Numbered from the stretch's first letter, positions 22,951-34,365 are shown. The stretch: DNA of 64,000 nt from Mixia osmundae IAM 14324 (GCF_000708205.1 NW_014575563.1:799361-863360), one strand, 5' to 3'. Numbers and translations are program-made. The notes: generated by a model not told the origin, from the letters alone.

Positions 22951-23813
22951 TTAGAAGATACGCTGGGGAGGTCCCATTGTGGATTTGACATGGAGCGATC
23001 CAACGTTCTGCCATCCCTTCTTGAGAAGCGAGACGAGGAAGTTGACTGGAGCGCAGAAATGAGTGGAATCTAGCGGAAGCAGAAAAGTGCTCACCTGACA
23101 ACATTGTGTTGGCAACGAGCTGGTCGTCCGTCATGTCGACGTGACCGACAGCGATGGCCATGCACAGAACTTTCTTGAGCTGAAAGCGATCCATCGTTAG
23201 CTCGCGTAAGGTGATGGACAGGATTGTCGTACCTGGAGCTTGACGGTCGACTTGACATCGGTCACCTTCTGCGAGAGATCTTCGTTGTGCGAGACAGGCG
23301 TAGGGAACTTGCCGGCCTTGGAGAGACCGGGGCCGAGCAGACGAGGGATCTGCTTGATGAGCGCTTCGGAGGCGAGGAAAGCATCGTATTTCTTTGCCAT
23401 CTTCTTGATGATCTTCTTCTGCTTGTTCATCTTCTTCAAGTCATCGACGCTGTGCTTCGGCATGAGCTACATAGGACTCATAGACTGTCAGACCCACCTC
23501 ATGTACTCGAGCTCGATCTGCTTTGCACGATCAATGTCGGCAGCGTCGGCAAGAATGCAGACGGTCATGCGAGGTCGGGGGACATGGGGGAGCTTGAGCG
23601 TGCCCGCAAAACGCTTGTCACGCTGAGGATCGTAGTTCTTCAGTCCGACTGCAGTGTAAAACGCAGAGTCAGCGTCGTCGTCGCTCGAGGGGAAAAGCGG
23701 GACCCACTCTGTAGCTCGACAGTCTCGGTGAAGTTGCGCTTCTTGTCACCCTTTGACTGAGTGAGCAACTCGTTCATGGATCCTCGTACGCTTGACGCTG
23801 AGATCTTCGACAT
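22951..23813 (-). CDS. RPL1: Cytosolic ribosomal protein uL1 (RPL1/RPL10A)
   Basis: Exons 23813-23708, 23648-23498, 23449-23233, 23179-23095 and 23045-22951 encode 217 residues, the exact family length. uL1 forms the L1 stalk that handles E-site tRNA. Clear blocks are [25 protein letters not shown], then [31 protein letters not shown], and the C-terminal [17 protein letters not shown]. Intron 2 (48 bp) was placed by matching the family spacing: [16 protein letters not shown] is restored only if the acceptor is 23450. Its start is 139 bp from that of mitochondrial uL13 on the other strand. Confidence 0.95.
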
Positions 23814-23952
23814 CTTGACTGACTGGCTGCTCTCGAAACTCGGTGACTTTCAAGGCTCGCGGTCAGCCACTGTCTTGAATTAAATCAACAGAATCTGGGA
23901 TTTGACTTCGTCGCGCGCCCCAGCTCCACAGGCTCACTGTCTTGCGCAGCCG
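23814..23952. promoter_or_regulatory. Divergent promoter interval uL1 / mitochondrial uL13
   Basis: A cytosolic and a mitochondrial ribosomal protein gene share this 139-bp space head to head. A short AT-rich patch (GAATTAAAT, about 23877-23885) is the only AT-rich element. Co-regulation is inference. Confidence 0.4.
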
Positions 23953-24624
23953 ATGTCTCAATTCATAGGCAATGTAAGGCTTCTGCTGCTCACGACACCT
24001 GCGACACTCATTGCGTTGCACAGACAACGCTCGCTTGGGCGCGATCCTGGCATCACATCTCTGCGCGCGACGATGTGCTCGGTCGGACAGCAGCAAGAGC
24101 GGCTCTCCTGCTCATGGGCAAGCATAAGCCTATCTGGGACCCTTCAGGTGCGACATATGTATGTGCATGAGCTTTCCAGCTCAACTCTGTGGGCTTTCAC
24201 AGTCGATTGCGGCGATTATGTGGTCGTGACGGATGCGAGAGGTGTCGTCCTCACAGGACGCAAGGCAGAACAGAAGGAGTACTACTCGCATTCCATGTAT
24301 CCCGGCGGCTTCAAAGCGGTTCCCTTCAGACGCATGCTCCAACGCAAGCCAGACGAAGTACGTTTGCGGCTCGCCTGCTCGTGCAAAGGCTGAGTCGGGC
24401 GATGACAGATCATAAGAAAGGCAGTCTCGGGTATGCTGCCGAAGAACAAGCTCCGCAAGAGGAGGCTAGAGAGGCTCAGGATCTTCCCTGATGCCGAGCA
24501 TCCACATGCAGCCAATTTCATACAGCGACACACAATAGCAGATGCGCGACCGCAGAGCGTCGTTCAGAGATTATTAGAGCTCAAGGCGCAAGCGCCAACA
24601 GCAGAACGTATCGCAGCTCAGTGA
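23953..24624 (+). CDS. MRPL23: Mitochondrial ribosomal protein uL13m
   Basis: Exons 23953-23973, 24024-24147, 24203-24357 and 24409-24624 encode 171 residues. The protein is the uL13 fold of the mitoribosomal large subunit: [31 protein letters not shown], then [33 protein letters not shown] and [24 protein letters not shown]. All three introns are GT-AG of 50-55 bp, and each junction restores the family consensus. The first 20 residues are only mildly basic, as in the yeast protein, which is imported without an obvious long presequence. Confidence 0.93.
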
Positions 24625-24654
24625 TGTACATACTTGTTGACAACAGTACAAGGT

Positions 24655-26097
24655 CTAAATTTGACGAGAACGAGTGCGCCGATCGACCCAGTCTGTGAGC
24701 AGCGCGACGGATTCCTGGCCCAGCTGCCAGCTACCGTCGTTCTTCTGATTGAACATTGTGATGTGCCTGTGTCACTGTGAGTGTGTGCGCTCCATGCGCG
24801 AGGGTGGGCATACGCATCGACTTCGGTTTTGACCTTGGTGTTCAGATTGGGCGTGAAGTGATCATAGACGGGCGAGGTGCTGGGAGGCAAATTGATGAAG
24901 GTGCGCTTCGTGCCTGTGCTCGTTGTCGGCAGCTGAGTATAGTAGCTGTGCAAGCCTGTCAGCATAGCTCTTCTTGAGCAAGTCGAGACAGACCAATGAA
25001 AGAACACGCCATCTTTCTGCACGGCGGCGATTTGGTCGAGCCGCGCTCGAAGAGGTTCGGGCTTCCAAAGAGCGCCTACGAATTCTAGATGATCTGTGAC
25101 CCAGCTCGTTGCCCATGTGCTGCCCTCGACAATGCTTTGTCGCTGGTACCAAGCAACACCGCCAGCAGTGGCAACCCTGTGGATCTCTTTGCACTCAGCA
25201 CATAGTCGAGCTTCCAATGACGAGTTGCTGACGCTGCTGCACCAATCGCTGCGCCCGCCCAGCCGTACGATCGCTTCTTGTCTTCTTCCGTCTCGGCCGT
25301 CGTCGAGTTGGTCATTGACGTCGAAGCGGCGGGTGAAGGAGCTCTTGTGTTCGCAGGCGCACTTTTTGATCCGCTCGATCCCGTCCCTCTCAAACCTTGC
25401 AGAGCACCCCAGCCCAATCCTAGCGTAGTCAGGACGGAATGAGCTTGCGTCGCGTAGCTCGCATATTCTGTTGCTGTATTTGCGAAAGTGCCCGGGTGTA
25501 GTCCGAGGTACTACCTTGCACGTTCAGCACGGTGCATGACGACAAGGTGAGTACGTACAGGGGTGTCGTAAGCAATGACGCCGAGGATATCAGGCCATGG
25601 CGGCGTGCCGGCAGCTTTGTAGTCATCGACAACCTTGAGCATTGAGTCTGCGGCGACAAGTCCGCCCATACTGCATGCAAAGTCATCGAATGCGATGCGC
25701 GAGTTGCGCATAAGACGTACCTGTGACCACAGAGCACTACACTAGCTTTTGGACGGTCGCCGAGCGTAGGATCTGGCGGAGACGCAGCGTCATCGTCTAA
25801 TGTGATCGGATCCTCTTTCGCTTTGCCTTTGGCTTTGGCAGACAGCGCAGGAGCATGTTGAAGCTCCTTCTCCGCTACTTGTGCATGCAGCCATTCGAGG
25901 AAGAGCAGACAGGCTGCTCCCAGCTCGCCTCGAGTCTGGTAGGCAGGATAGACGAGCGATTCGACGATGGTGCCGCGACTGGCGTACTGTTCGCTCAGGA
26001 TGGAGTTGATCCTTGCTGGGAAGCCTTCGAATGTGTTGTCATTGCCCTTGAAGCCGTGGATGTAGACCAAGATGATGAGCAAAGGCTGCACGGCCAT
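24655..26097 (-). CDS. Lipase-like alpha/beta hydrolase (DUF676-type)
   Basis: Exons 26097-25721, 25670-25559, 25510-25202, 25142-24994, 24945-24814 and 24766-24655 encode 396 residues. The N-terminus has IHGFKGNDNTFEGFPARI, the oxyanion-side 'HGF' strand; the nucleophile elbow GHSMGG is split by intron 1. A low-complexity Ser/Thr/Ala insert follows at about 190-215. The C-terminus (EFVGALWKPEPLRARLDQI, VYDHFTPNLN, DAHITMFN) supplies a plausible catalytic Asp and His. The fold resembles serine hydrolases annotated DUF676. Substrate and cell location cannot be read from the sequence; there is no signal peptide. The frame continues upstream from a TTG, but ATG 26097 is the first ATG. Confidence 0.78.
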
Positions 26098-26187
26098 GCT
26101 GCCGCGGTGAGGCCGGTGAGGAACTCCACGTCGCGGTGACTTCGACTTTGGCTTGCTGCCCCTCTCGTCACAGTCGATCAAGTCAAG

Positions 26188-27412
26188 ATGGTGCGTAGCG
26201 ACAGCACATCAGCCTTTGTAGGAAAGAGCGCTGATATAGCTGTCTACGACAGGCTCGCAATGAGGAGAAGTCACAGTACGCGAGCAGGATGCTCACCCAG
26301 TGCAGCGCTGACAGGACCACCACAGATCGATGCTTTACCGGTTCAGGGAGAGCAAGCAGATGGAGCTCGGCCTCGTCAACAGATCAGACAGGCGTCCCAA
26401 GATCGCAAGCCAGTGTACCGACTTACGGCATTGCGAGAAATGGCGAGGAGAGATCTTGCGCGAGGTATCGAGAAAAGTGTCCAAGATACAAGACAGTGCG
26501 TCTCGGCTGACGGCCAGGCCAGTATGCGCAGACAGACTGATGGCGCATTGGCTACACAGGCGGGCTCACTGACTACGAAGTGCGGGATCTGAACGACGAG
26601 ATCAATAGGCTCCTCAGAGAGAAGTGGCATTGGGAGAACCAGATCATCAATCTCGGAGGGGCAAACTACAGACGAGCAGCGCAAGCGACTACAGATGCGG
26701 ACGGCAGAGAAGTACCGGGTACACGAGGCTACAAGTATGTACAAGCTTGCACGTCGGCAAGCGCAGCTGCTCAGATCCTATTGCGCAGATACTTTGGACG
26801 CGCGAAAGAGCTACCGGGCGTCAAGGAGCTCTTCGATGGCCTAGCGAAAGAACGCGAAGAGCTAGCAGCACTCTCGAAACCACAGTTCTCGCTCTTCGAC
26901 GGGCAAGGCCCAGAATACTATGGCGACTTGGACGAGAGTGATCCGGCATTGCTCGCGTATGAGCAAACAGAGGAAGCAGAGGGTAAGTCACTTATTCAGC
27001 ATTGAATTGAAGTCCTCATGCTTGTGCACTTCTAGACTGGAAAGATTCATTCGAGACGCTAGCAGAACTACTTGGCGCAGACAGTACAGCATTCGACATA
27101 CCGTCATTACCGAAAGCGCGCTATATCTCCATCGACACTGTCAAGCCGATACAGAAGCGCATCGAGGAGGCAGCGGACGAGACGAGCGAACCGGCTACAA
27201 AAGGCAAACGCAAAGCCGGCGCTGCCAAATCCCAAGCCAGCAAGAAGGCCAAGACAGTTGCGGATGACGATGACGGGCCAGGTCATGGCAAGATTCTCAC
27301 CATACTTACCAAAGAGGAGCTGCGGCCGCCTGTCCTACCTACGAGTGAAGAGATAGAGGCCATGATTGTAGAGCGGCAGAAGGCTGCCTTGCTCAAAGAC
27401 TACATAGGCTGA
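26188..27412 (+). CDS. ISY1: Pre-mRNA splicing factor ISY1
   Basis: Exons 26188-26190, 26253-26275, 26326-26495, 26560-26734, 26789-26982 and 27036-27412 encode 313 residues. ISY1 belongs to the NineTeen-associated complex and helps position the branch helix during first-step splicing. The first exon is the ATG alone; splicing gives MARNEEKSQSMLYRFRESK, the universal start of the family. Further blocks are DRRPKIASQC, YEVRDLNDEINRLLREK, NLGGANY, GTRGYKYFGRAKELPGVKELF and the C-terminal PTSEEIEAMIVERQKAALLKDY. It is head to head with the hydrolase gene, with 90 bp between starts. That a splicing factor depends on a one-codon exon is notable. Confidence 0.95.
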
Positions 27413-27900
27413 ATTGTATCTATCCGCGTCATACAATGCGATAGCGCGCGCTTCCCGTGGGGGCAGATCGCCACTTTGCATTCCAGATAGCAAGGGCCCT
27501 CGAACGTTGCGGTTCAGATGGACTTGGCTTGGCCATCGAGCAAGCTGAGCGTGCTCGTCTGATCCCCTAGAGGTCGTCCGAGGCGCAAGGCATACCCATC
27601 CGGTCGGATCCCGAACTCGCAAGTGTCCGCGCAGCCCATCAAGGAAGCGACCGTGCGCGAGCTTTTCCTTGGGCGAGACATCACCGCTCTGCTCCAGCCA
27701 GACGCAGAGAAGACGGTCATACACCTCTTTGCCATCCTCCGACGTGTTGTTGACAAGTACTAAGCGCAATTGACTAGACAAATCCGATACTTTGGCGAGC
27801 ACGTTCACGTTCACGCGAGAACCGATACATCGGACCAAACAGACATCTCCGCCGCCCAATCTACCTCGCGCGCTTCCCCAGACAAGAAGAAAGAGCGATC
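27413..27900. other. 488-bp interval with an unproven minus-strand frame
   Basis: A minus frame (27859-27335) starts at TTG and contains a protein-like stretch (SDLSSQLRLVLVNNTSEDG, VYDRLLCVWLEQSGDVSPKEKL), but it lacks an ATG, runs into the ISY1 3' end and matches no family I know. It could be one exon of a small gene. Otherwise the space is the promoter of the phospholipase gene at 27901. Confidence 0.35.
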
Positions 27901-29142
27901 ATGTTCGGCTTCAAGGTCTCCAAGGAGATCGAAGTCGACGACGGCGCGAGTTCAGATACCGGCAGCACATCATCCGAACGATCCTTGCCGCAATGTTGGG
28001 GTCATCGCGGTGTAAGCCCGTCGCTCATCACAGCATGCTGCCTGCTCACGTGCCGCATGTGTCTGTAGGCATCTGCAGCCTATCCCGAGAATACTTTGGC
28101 CAGTTTCGAAGCCGCTATTCGAGACGGTGCTGAAGGCATTGAGAGTGGTAAGTTCGCGCCCAGCCTGACTATCAGACGCAAAGGCTCATCTCTGCGGGCG
28201 CAGACGTCCATATCACATCGGATAACATCATCGTGATGCTCCACGATCCTCTTCTAGATCGTACAACGGACGGCAAAGGTCTCGTCAAGCGACAGCCCTA
28301 TCTTGATGGCGTGGACAAGGTCACAACGACCAAGCTACCCAAGCAGCCTGTACCCACTTTCGCAGCCACAGTCGAGATGCTCATGCGACCCGAGAATCGC
28401 CATGTCATCCTCAACATCGATGTCAAGCCCGACAATGATCCCGAGCGACTGTTCAGATTGATGGACTCGGTCATCAGGCAATATGACGACTTTGAGACTA
28501 CACTCTCACCTCGACTGGTCCTCGGTCTATGGCATAACAAATTCGTCGAGCCTGCTCTCACTATTCTACCCAGTCTTCGCCTGGCACACATCGGCGTATC
28601 GACCGCTCTGGCGCGCAAATACTTTTGGGCGTGTTCGGCTTTCTCGCTCAACTTTTCAGCCCTCGTCACAAAAGATGGCGAAGACTTTAGACGCGAATGT
28701 AAGAATGCCAACAAAGAAGTCTACTGCTGGACTATCAATAGTATGTCTTGCAATGTCTTGGGTTGCGATAGCTGACAGGCTCGGCCAGAACGCAATGAGA
28801 TGATAGAAGCTACCAAGTGGGGCGTGGACGCCATCCTGACGGACCGCACGGCCGAATATCTCAAGCTGCGTGATCAGATGCGAAGTGGGTCTTCTCCTTG
28901 ATGCTCACTTCATCCGCTGACATGCTTGCAGCTGATTGGGACACGATCAGCAAGGAGACGAGCTGGCTCATCGGCTGGACATCAATCTACCATTTCACCT
29001 TCGTATCCGTACGTGCTCACACGTCTCATTCGTTCAATCAGCTGAGCGTATAGCTTCCCAGATGATCATAGCTGCTTGGGATCACTTTGTGTTGACCAAG
29101 GAAGCTGGGGCTTTCGTACAGCCGGCGCCATTCGTCTCATAA
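27901..29142 (+). CDS. Glycerophosphodiester phosphodiesterase family protein (Pgc1-like phosphatidylglycerol phospholipase C)
   Basis: Exons 27901-28011, 28069-28147, 28204-28740, 28789-28884, 28932-29008 and 29062-29142 encode 326 residues. The GDPD TIM-barrel signature is complete: GHRGASAAYPENTLASFEAAI, EGIESDVH, LHDPLLDRTTDGKG, LNIDVK and CWTINKRNEMI, with HR, E and HD as expected catalytic and metal residues. Overall form and the hydrophobic C-terminal part (WLIGWTSIYHFTFVS) suggest Pgc1, which degrades phosphatidylglycerol at mitochondria and lipid droplets. The last acceptor was set at 29061; an alternative TAG at 29053 would end the protein after three residues (LPR). Confidence 0.87.
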
Positions 29143-30068
29143 TCTCTATAGGGTGGCGTTTGCGATCCTCGCTCGACGCCGCTCATCGTCGCTATCTCTC
29201 GATACCACTCGGAACCAATCGATCTAGTCGCGTCTCAGCGCGAGCAAGACAGTCGATCTGACCTGTATCATCCGTGTACCATACGATTGCAACCCGTACC
29301 AGCATGTCTCGACCATCTTGTCACCAGCAGCTTTACCTTCGCGCTCCAATGCATCGCTTGCTTGCCTTGAGTTTCTCGAGCAAGCCCACTGGAATCGCCC
29401 GCGTACATTGAAGTGAGGGAGCGTAGGTCACGTATACGCAGTTCGTCGTCTATCTCCCTCGTCAGCAAGGGACAGCGCTCGCAAGAAAGCAAAAGTCATT
29501 CGAGAAGAAGAGGCAGAGCCTAAGATCCTTCATCTGATAGGGCGATCACGTCAGCATTGCCGACTGAAGAGCTCGGCGGTCTGCCGCTGTCATCATTCCT
29601 TGCGCTGCATCGCGTGCAGGACTTTCGACATCGACTCTGGCGCATCGAGCTCGAGCTGGACGACAGGAACGGCAAGGAATGGGAGGGAGGCAAGCACGCG
29701 ACACCAGCGAAACGTCTCTCTCACGCGCGTCTCCATCGGTCTGCTCTTCTATGTCATCACATACACTTGCTAACATGCTCGTCTCTTCGGAGCAGACCAA
29801 GCATGCACACACCCATATGCGGCCGTCAGTCCTCACTTCGTGCGCGTAGTGACAAAGAATGCATAGCGTCTGCTTCCCCACCTTGTCTTTTGTGCTGAGG
29901 GACTACCTTCCTCGTCTCCAGAAAGCCTCAAGAGAGTTGCTGCATAGAGACCAGCGCCGTGAGCTCGAGCTCGAGCTGCCATTGATGCATTTTGCGTCAT
30001 CTGATTTACCTCAGGTTTCCTGCGCGTCTTGTACGGCGACCGTCTCGCGCGAGAAGCCGTCTGCCACG
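29143..30068. other. 926-bp interval with a duplicated gene fragment
   Basis: No complete gene is supported. The plus strand carries a segment (29626-29806) with an inverted near-copy at 46269-46453. The frame ELELDDRNGKEWEGGKHATP is shared by both copies and is followed by an intron-like end (TTGCTAAC...GAGCAG), so the interval may hold a decayed or very short gene. Confidence 0.45.
29626..29806 (+). repeat. Duplicated segment, copy A (inverted partner at 46269-46453)
   Basis: By eye roughly 90% identical to the reverse complement of 46269-46453, with several substitutions and small indels. The shared block includes a coding-like part (GACGACAGGAACGGCAAGGA) and a branch-site/acceptor-like end (CTAACATGCTCGTCTCTTCG). 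Confidence 0.8.
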
Positions 30069-30833
30069 ATGACGGAGCAGGCAGAGATTGACCATTCACA
30101 GGCAAGCGTTCGATTATCAGTCTCGCTTGAGCGCATGTACTGAGTGCGCCATACTTGCAGACCACGCCATTCTTGCTTCGCGTGTTCGCCCAAAGTGGTC
30201 GACACCATGATCCGTCCGATTTTGAAGGCAATCTACCCGTCCGACACGAGCACCAAGTCTACACATGGCAAGCTCCAACGAAAGTACTTGTATGCACTAC
30301 TGACGTGGTACATTGCGATGTTGGTCAGGCGAGATACGACAATCCGAGATATCGTCGTTCTGCTGCTGAGCAGTCGAGCCCCAAAGCCAATCCCGCTACG
30401 CTACAGCGTACGACAAGTCTACTTCGACCGCGGTAGAGGTTGCCACGCTTCCAAAGAGCTCGCACTTATCTTTGCAAGAGATCTCAGCAAGTCAGACGAG
30501 GAGCTCGGCAATACTGCCAGATTGACTCTCGAAGAGACTCGCTTTGCTATTGGCGACTACATCGATGTCGCCTACTGGGGACCTGGCCATGGCGACGAAA
30601 AGTCTGCTCCCTCGCTACCAAAGACGCTCCTCGCTGCTAGTCCGGATCGCTACAGACCGAGCGACAGGAACAGGCGTGACGGACCACCCGATGACAGGAG
30701 AGACGACAGAGACCGACGAGGTCCTATTATGTCTGCTGACCGGATGGCAAGACTCAACAATGGTCCGGCTAGGGGTGGGTTCAATAGGCGCAGCGCCTCA
30801 CCACCGCCGCAACGCAAAGTGTCAGGCTGGTGA
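30069..30833 (+). CDS. SAP18: SAP18 family protein (Sin3 / ASAP complex)
   Basis: Exons 30069-30101, 30161-30267 and 30329-30833 encode 214 residues. SAP18 is a ubiquitin-like-fold subunit of the Sin3 deacetylase and the ASAP splicing-associated complex. Diagnostic blocks are TTPFLLRVFAQSGRHHDPSDF, VYTWRDTTIRDIVVLL across intron 2, FARDL and FAIGDYIDVAYW. The C-terminal 60 residues are Arg/Asp/Pro-rich (RYRPSDRNRRDGPPDDRR), absent from the animal protein and reminiscent of RNA-binding tails. Both introns require GC donors (CAG|GCAAGC and TG|GCAAGC). The GT sites nearby do not keep the frame. Confidence 0.88.
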
Positions 30834-30944
30834 GCCGTGTTGTGAGATAGATTGCGTCTTTGAATGTCAACAACAGCAACGTTGCTTACATGTGCTCATC
30901 TACTGCATACGAGAGCTGTCTCAGACTAGGAAGCAGGCAGACCA

Positions 30945-33240
30945 TCAGCCTGCGAGGTGATCGTCAGTGTCCGTCTTGAGTTCGCCGGGATCGTTAGCTT
31001 GAGATGCCTTGGCAGCCGGCAAGACGGCGTTCTCGCCAGTTTTTACACTGTCGACATCTTCTGTCGTATCGCAGATGACCCGGATTCTGGCATCTGTCCG
31101 AAGCGTGGTGCTAGCTTCTTCGCCATGTGTAGCTGCTTCGATACGCTCAAACAGCGAGGGGGATATGGAGGCAGACTGCGCAGGATTAGGCGAATTGGAG
31201 TCAGCTCGGAACAGCGGCTCGACGAATGCCTCAACTGATTCTCTGATGGGCGAGCCATTGTGATTGTTCGAACTGCACTCGACAGGTGATGTTGCTGCCG
31301 CGAGCGCCTCGGTGGGTTCATCACCTGAAAAATTCGTCGGTCGCGGATAAGGCGTAGAAGGTGGTCTCTTTTGCGCTGGATAGGCAGCATCTGCGTCGCT
31401 ACTCTCTCCTTTGTCTGTGCTGACGTCACGGGCAGGAGCCTTCACCTTGGCTGTCATATCTTCAGCTGCGGGCAATGTGACCGGTGCAGCAGCCATGGGC
31501 ATCGGGCTAGTCGATTTAGAAGGCAGCTGGCCAGCAGCAACGGCGCGTTCGGCAGTCTCGCTCGCCTTGAGTTGCTTACTCGCAGGAGACAGTCGACCAT
31601 CCCGACTGACGTGCAAGGCGATACGGTCGAATATAGGATCTTCAGATCCGTCATCCTCGCCAACTCTGCACACAGCCCGCTGTAAGCGTCGACCAGGAAA
31701 GCAAGGCGAACCACCGACACGTCATCCGCACTTGTACGACGTTTGTCGAGCGGGTCGTGCGATGTGAGCTTTGGCTGCCAAAGGAGTGCTCGTTCGACCA
31801 TCTGGCGATTTGCCTCTGTGTCGATAGGTGGGACTTGCTTTGCGCTGGACGAGCATAGTGCCATCCTTTCAGGCGCAACACTGTTTGAGAGTGGGCGTAC
31901 GTAGGACTGCTTGATGAGAGTAGCGGGCTTAGCTGTGCCGGCTTGTACCTTTGGGCTTGCAAAGGTCGGCATGCTAAGCGGACGTTTCTTGGCATCTTTG
32001 ACGAGACTCGTATCGCCTTTGGGCTTCTGCGTGGGATCCGGCGCGCCAGACTTTGCTTTGGCTTTACGCTTGAGCCCATTTGTGGGCGGACCGTCGTCGC
32101 TCGTGCCGCCAGACTCACTCTCGGTACTCTCATCAAGAGTATCGTCACCTGTATCGTCGCTCACCGGCGTCGACTTCTTCACCGATGGTTTCTTCCTATG
32201 GCTCATCCATGATGTCACATCTTTGATCGCCTGGAATGCTCTGACGCTGGAGCTCGGCGGCTGCTGCGCGCTTGCCGACTTTTTGGGAGAGGCACCGTCG
32301 TTCTTCGGCAGCTTTCCTTGCTTGTCCACCAGCTCGGGTCCCAGGCGGCTTGACTTGCTGCTCACAATGGATGACGGTCGGACTTTTTGCGATGACTTTG
32401 CCTGCGCAATGCGTAAGATCAGGCATTCGTATCAACTGTGCTACACTCACCGAGCCAAAGTCCTTGAGACCTGCCTTTGCGGGCGGCACAGAGGAGGTAC
32501 GCGCTTTCTTTGCTTTAACTTCCCCTGCCGCAGTCTTGAGCGAAGTGACAGATGCAGAATGCTTCACAGATTGCGAGGATTGAGGCTGAACACGAGTGTC
32601 GTGATGGACGTACTTGCCCAGGTTGGCAAACACTTTTGGAGGGGCGCGATTGCGCGTGCCTCTGTCGAGTCCAAATTCGATAGCACCCACATCTCTGACC
32701 GCTTGCTTCTGATTAGGCGCAGGCAGAAGTGACTTGATGACTTGTGCTACCCGGTTCAGCGAGACAGGGTCGTGATCGAGTAGATGAGCATTCTTCTTGA
32801 TAAAAGTGGCATCTGGTTTGACATCTTTGCCTGGCGAAGAGGACTGCGAGGAAGCTGGCTTGACTTGAGACATTGGCATAGTCGCATGCGTAGACTTCAG
32901 CGACTTCAGCTGGATAGGTGTGGGAGGAGCAGTGCTTGGCTGCATGCGATAAGCCTTAGCGACAGAGCCAAGTGAAGCAATGGCCTTTCACCTCGCGGGT
33001 CAAAAGAGCAAGCTTGTCGGCAATGGTGTTCCTCATGACAATTCTACAGTGTTCGCTGAGCTTAGCAGGCGGGTAGATGTTCTGCAGCTGCGCAAAGACG
33101 CCCTCCGCTGTCATGGACGTTGCGTTGCGACCAGGCTCTTTGAGTATAGCATCGAGCCAGTGGTATGCCGCTGCCGGATGCCAGTCTGGCGCCGCGCTCG
33201 TGCTTGCGCTCGGCATGGCGCCTTTGACCGTCAGCGGCAT
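30945..33240 (-). CDS. Uncharacterised 713-residue protein with N-terminal DEK_C-like helical segment
   Basis: Exons 33240-32992, 32939-32451, 32401-31719 and 31665-30945 encode 713 residues. Residues about 22-80 (YHWLDAILKEPGRNATSMTAEGVFAQL...) align without large gaps to the N-terminal DEK_C-like segment of the next gene (33426-34365). The rest is rich in Lys/Ser/Pro, Ser/Asp and Ala/Glu and looks disordered, with basic clusters such as LKRKAKAK and DAKKRP that could be nuclear signals. No enzyme motif is visible. The third intron (31666-31718) was chosen for a 53-bp length and CAG acceptor; a GTACAA donor with an AG acceptor is an alternative. A nuclear chromatin-related role is inference from composition and neighbour. 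Confidence 0.7.
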
Positions 33241-33425
33241 CTCGTGTGAGAGCTTAGGTGTAGCAGACGCTGGCGCCGGGGCCTTGGTTTGTCAACGCGC
33301 AATATTTGAGGCGCGTTCTTGGTATCACGGGGTCAAGCGTGTCCAGCGAACAGGCCGTCGATGAAGCTAGATTCCTTTGTGATCTCCTGATGCGTCATTG
33401 CCACAACAACATACGTGGGGCGGGA

Positions 33426-34365
33426 CTAGGAATCGTACAGGTGCTTTGCGTAATGCTTGGGCATAGCAAACATGCTGATGGTCTTTCTGTCCCCAAAGAC
33501 GGCCTTGAGGGCATCGTCCAAGATGATGTTTCGGCCATTGTTAGGGTCCTTGAGATTGTGTTCGCGCACATACGCCCAGATGTGCTTATTGACTGCAAAG
33601 CGATTCGTCTATGCAACAGTCAATGTGGTTCTGACAGTTTGCAAGCACTCGCGTACCCTTGTGACTCCGCAGACTGCAGCCAGAGCTGGGCTGCACTCGA
33701 ACGTCTTGGCGTTCGACGGCTTCTTTGGTATTTGTTCGAGATTCTCCTTCCTTTTCGATTTTGTCAGGCGTGAGCTGGAAGTGCTCGCTGTGACATCCGA
33801 GGCATCATCATCTGATGAATCGATCGTCTCTTCAGATTTGACGCGAGACGACTTTGTCTTGCTGCTCGACGCTTTTCTTGTGCTATTTGCAAACTGTGAG
33901 CGATGAGCCGTAGATTGCGATGAGGGCAACACGGATAATTGTGAGCTGCTTGCTGACGATTGTGATGCTTGGTGCGACTGCGAGGCAGAGTAGGGCTCAA
34001 ATGTGATTGATGGCGTCTGCGAGCTCGACGGGGCCTGCACCATCGTCGCATCATCTGAGTCACGACCGTGCATCTGTGCAAACAGGGCGACTGAGATTGC
34101 TTTTCGTGGTTCGGATGCAAGAGCCGAAGCGCACCTTCTCGAATTCGCACTGTATGAGCTTCGTCACTTCACGCTTGTGACCTTCGACATCGATGCCGTC
34201 GCAGATGATCGCTAGCTTGGCTCGTACGCCCTTGGCGGTGACGGTCGCGATGTTGAGGCCAGGCGCAGACAAGATTGCTCGGATCGATGGTATGAGGAGT
34301 GAGGTATCGAAAGGTACCGACGGCGATGGAGAGGAAGCCGCATTGAGATCTACAGCGCTCGTCAT
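33426..34365 (-). CDS. SWIB/MDM2-domain protein with N-terminal DEK_C-like domain (Uaf30/Tri1 type)
   Basis: Exons 34365-34135, 34073-33657 and 33608-33426 encode 276 residues. The N-terminus (about 22-77, LLIPSIRAILSAPGLNIATVTAKGVRAKL...) resembles DEK_C. A Ser-rich linker with KRK motifs follows. The C-terminus is a SWIB domain: LAAVCGVTRTNRFAVNKHIWAYVREHNLKDPNNGRNII, DDALKAVFG and ISMFAMPKHYAKHL. This DEK_C plus SWIB order is that of yeast Uaf30 and Tri1; Uaf30 is a subunit of the RNA polymerase I upstream activation factor. Intron 2 splits the SWIB domain and its removal restores the motif. Confidence 0.88.

Noticed and set aside
31911-32732. 273-codon plus open frame
   Set aside because: Antisense to the 713-residue minus gene, whose exons join in phase; no supporting motif.
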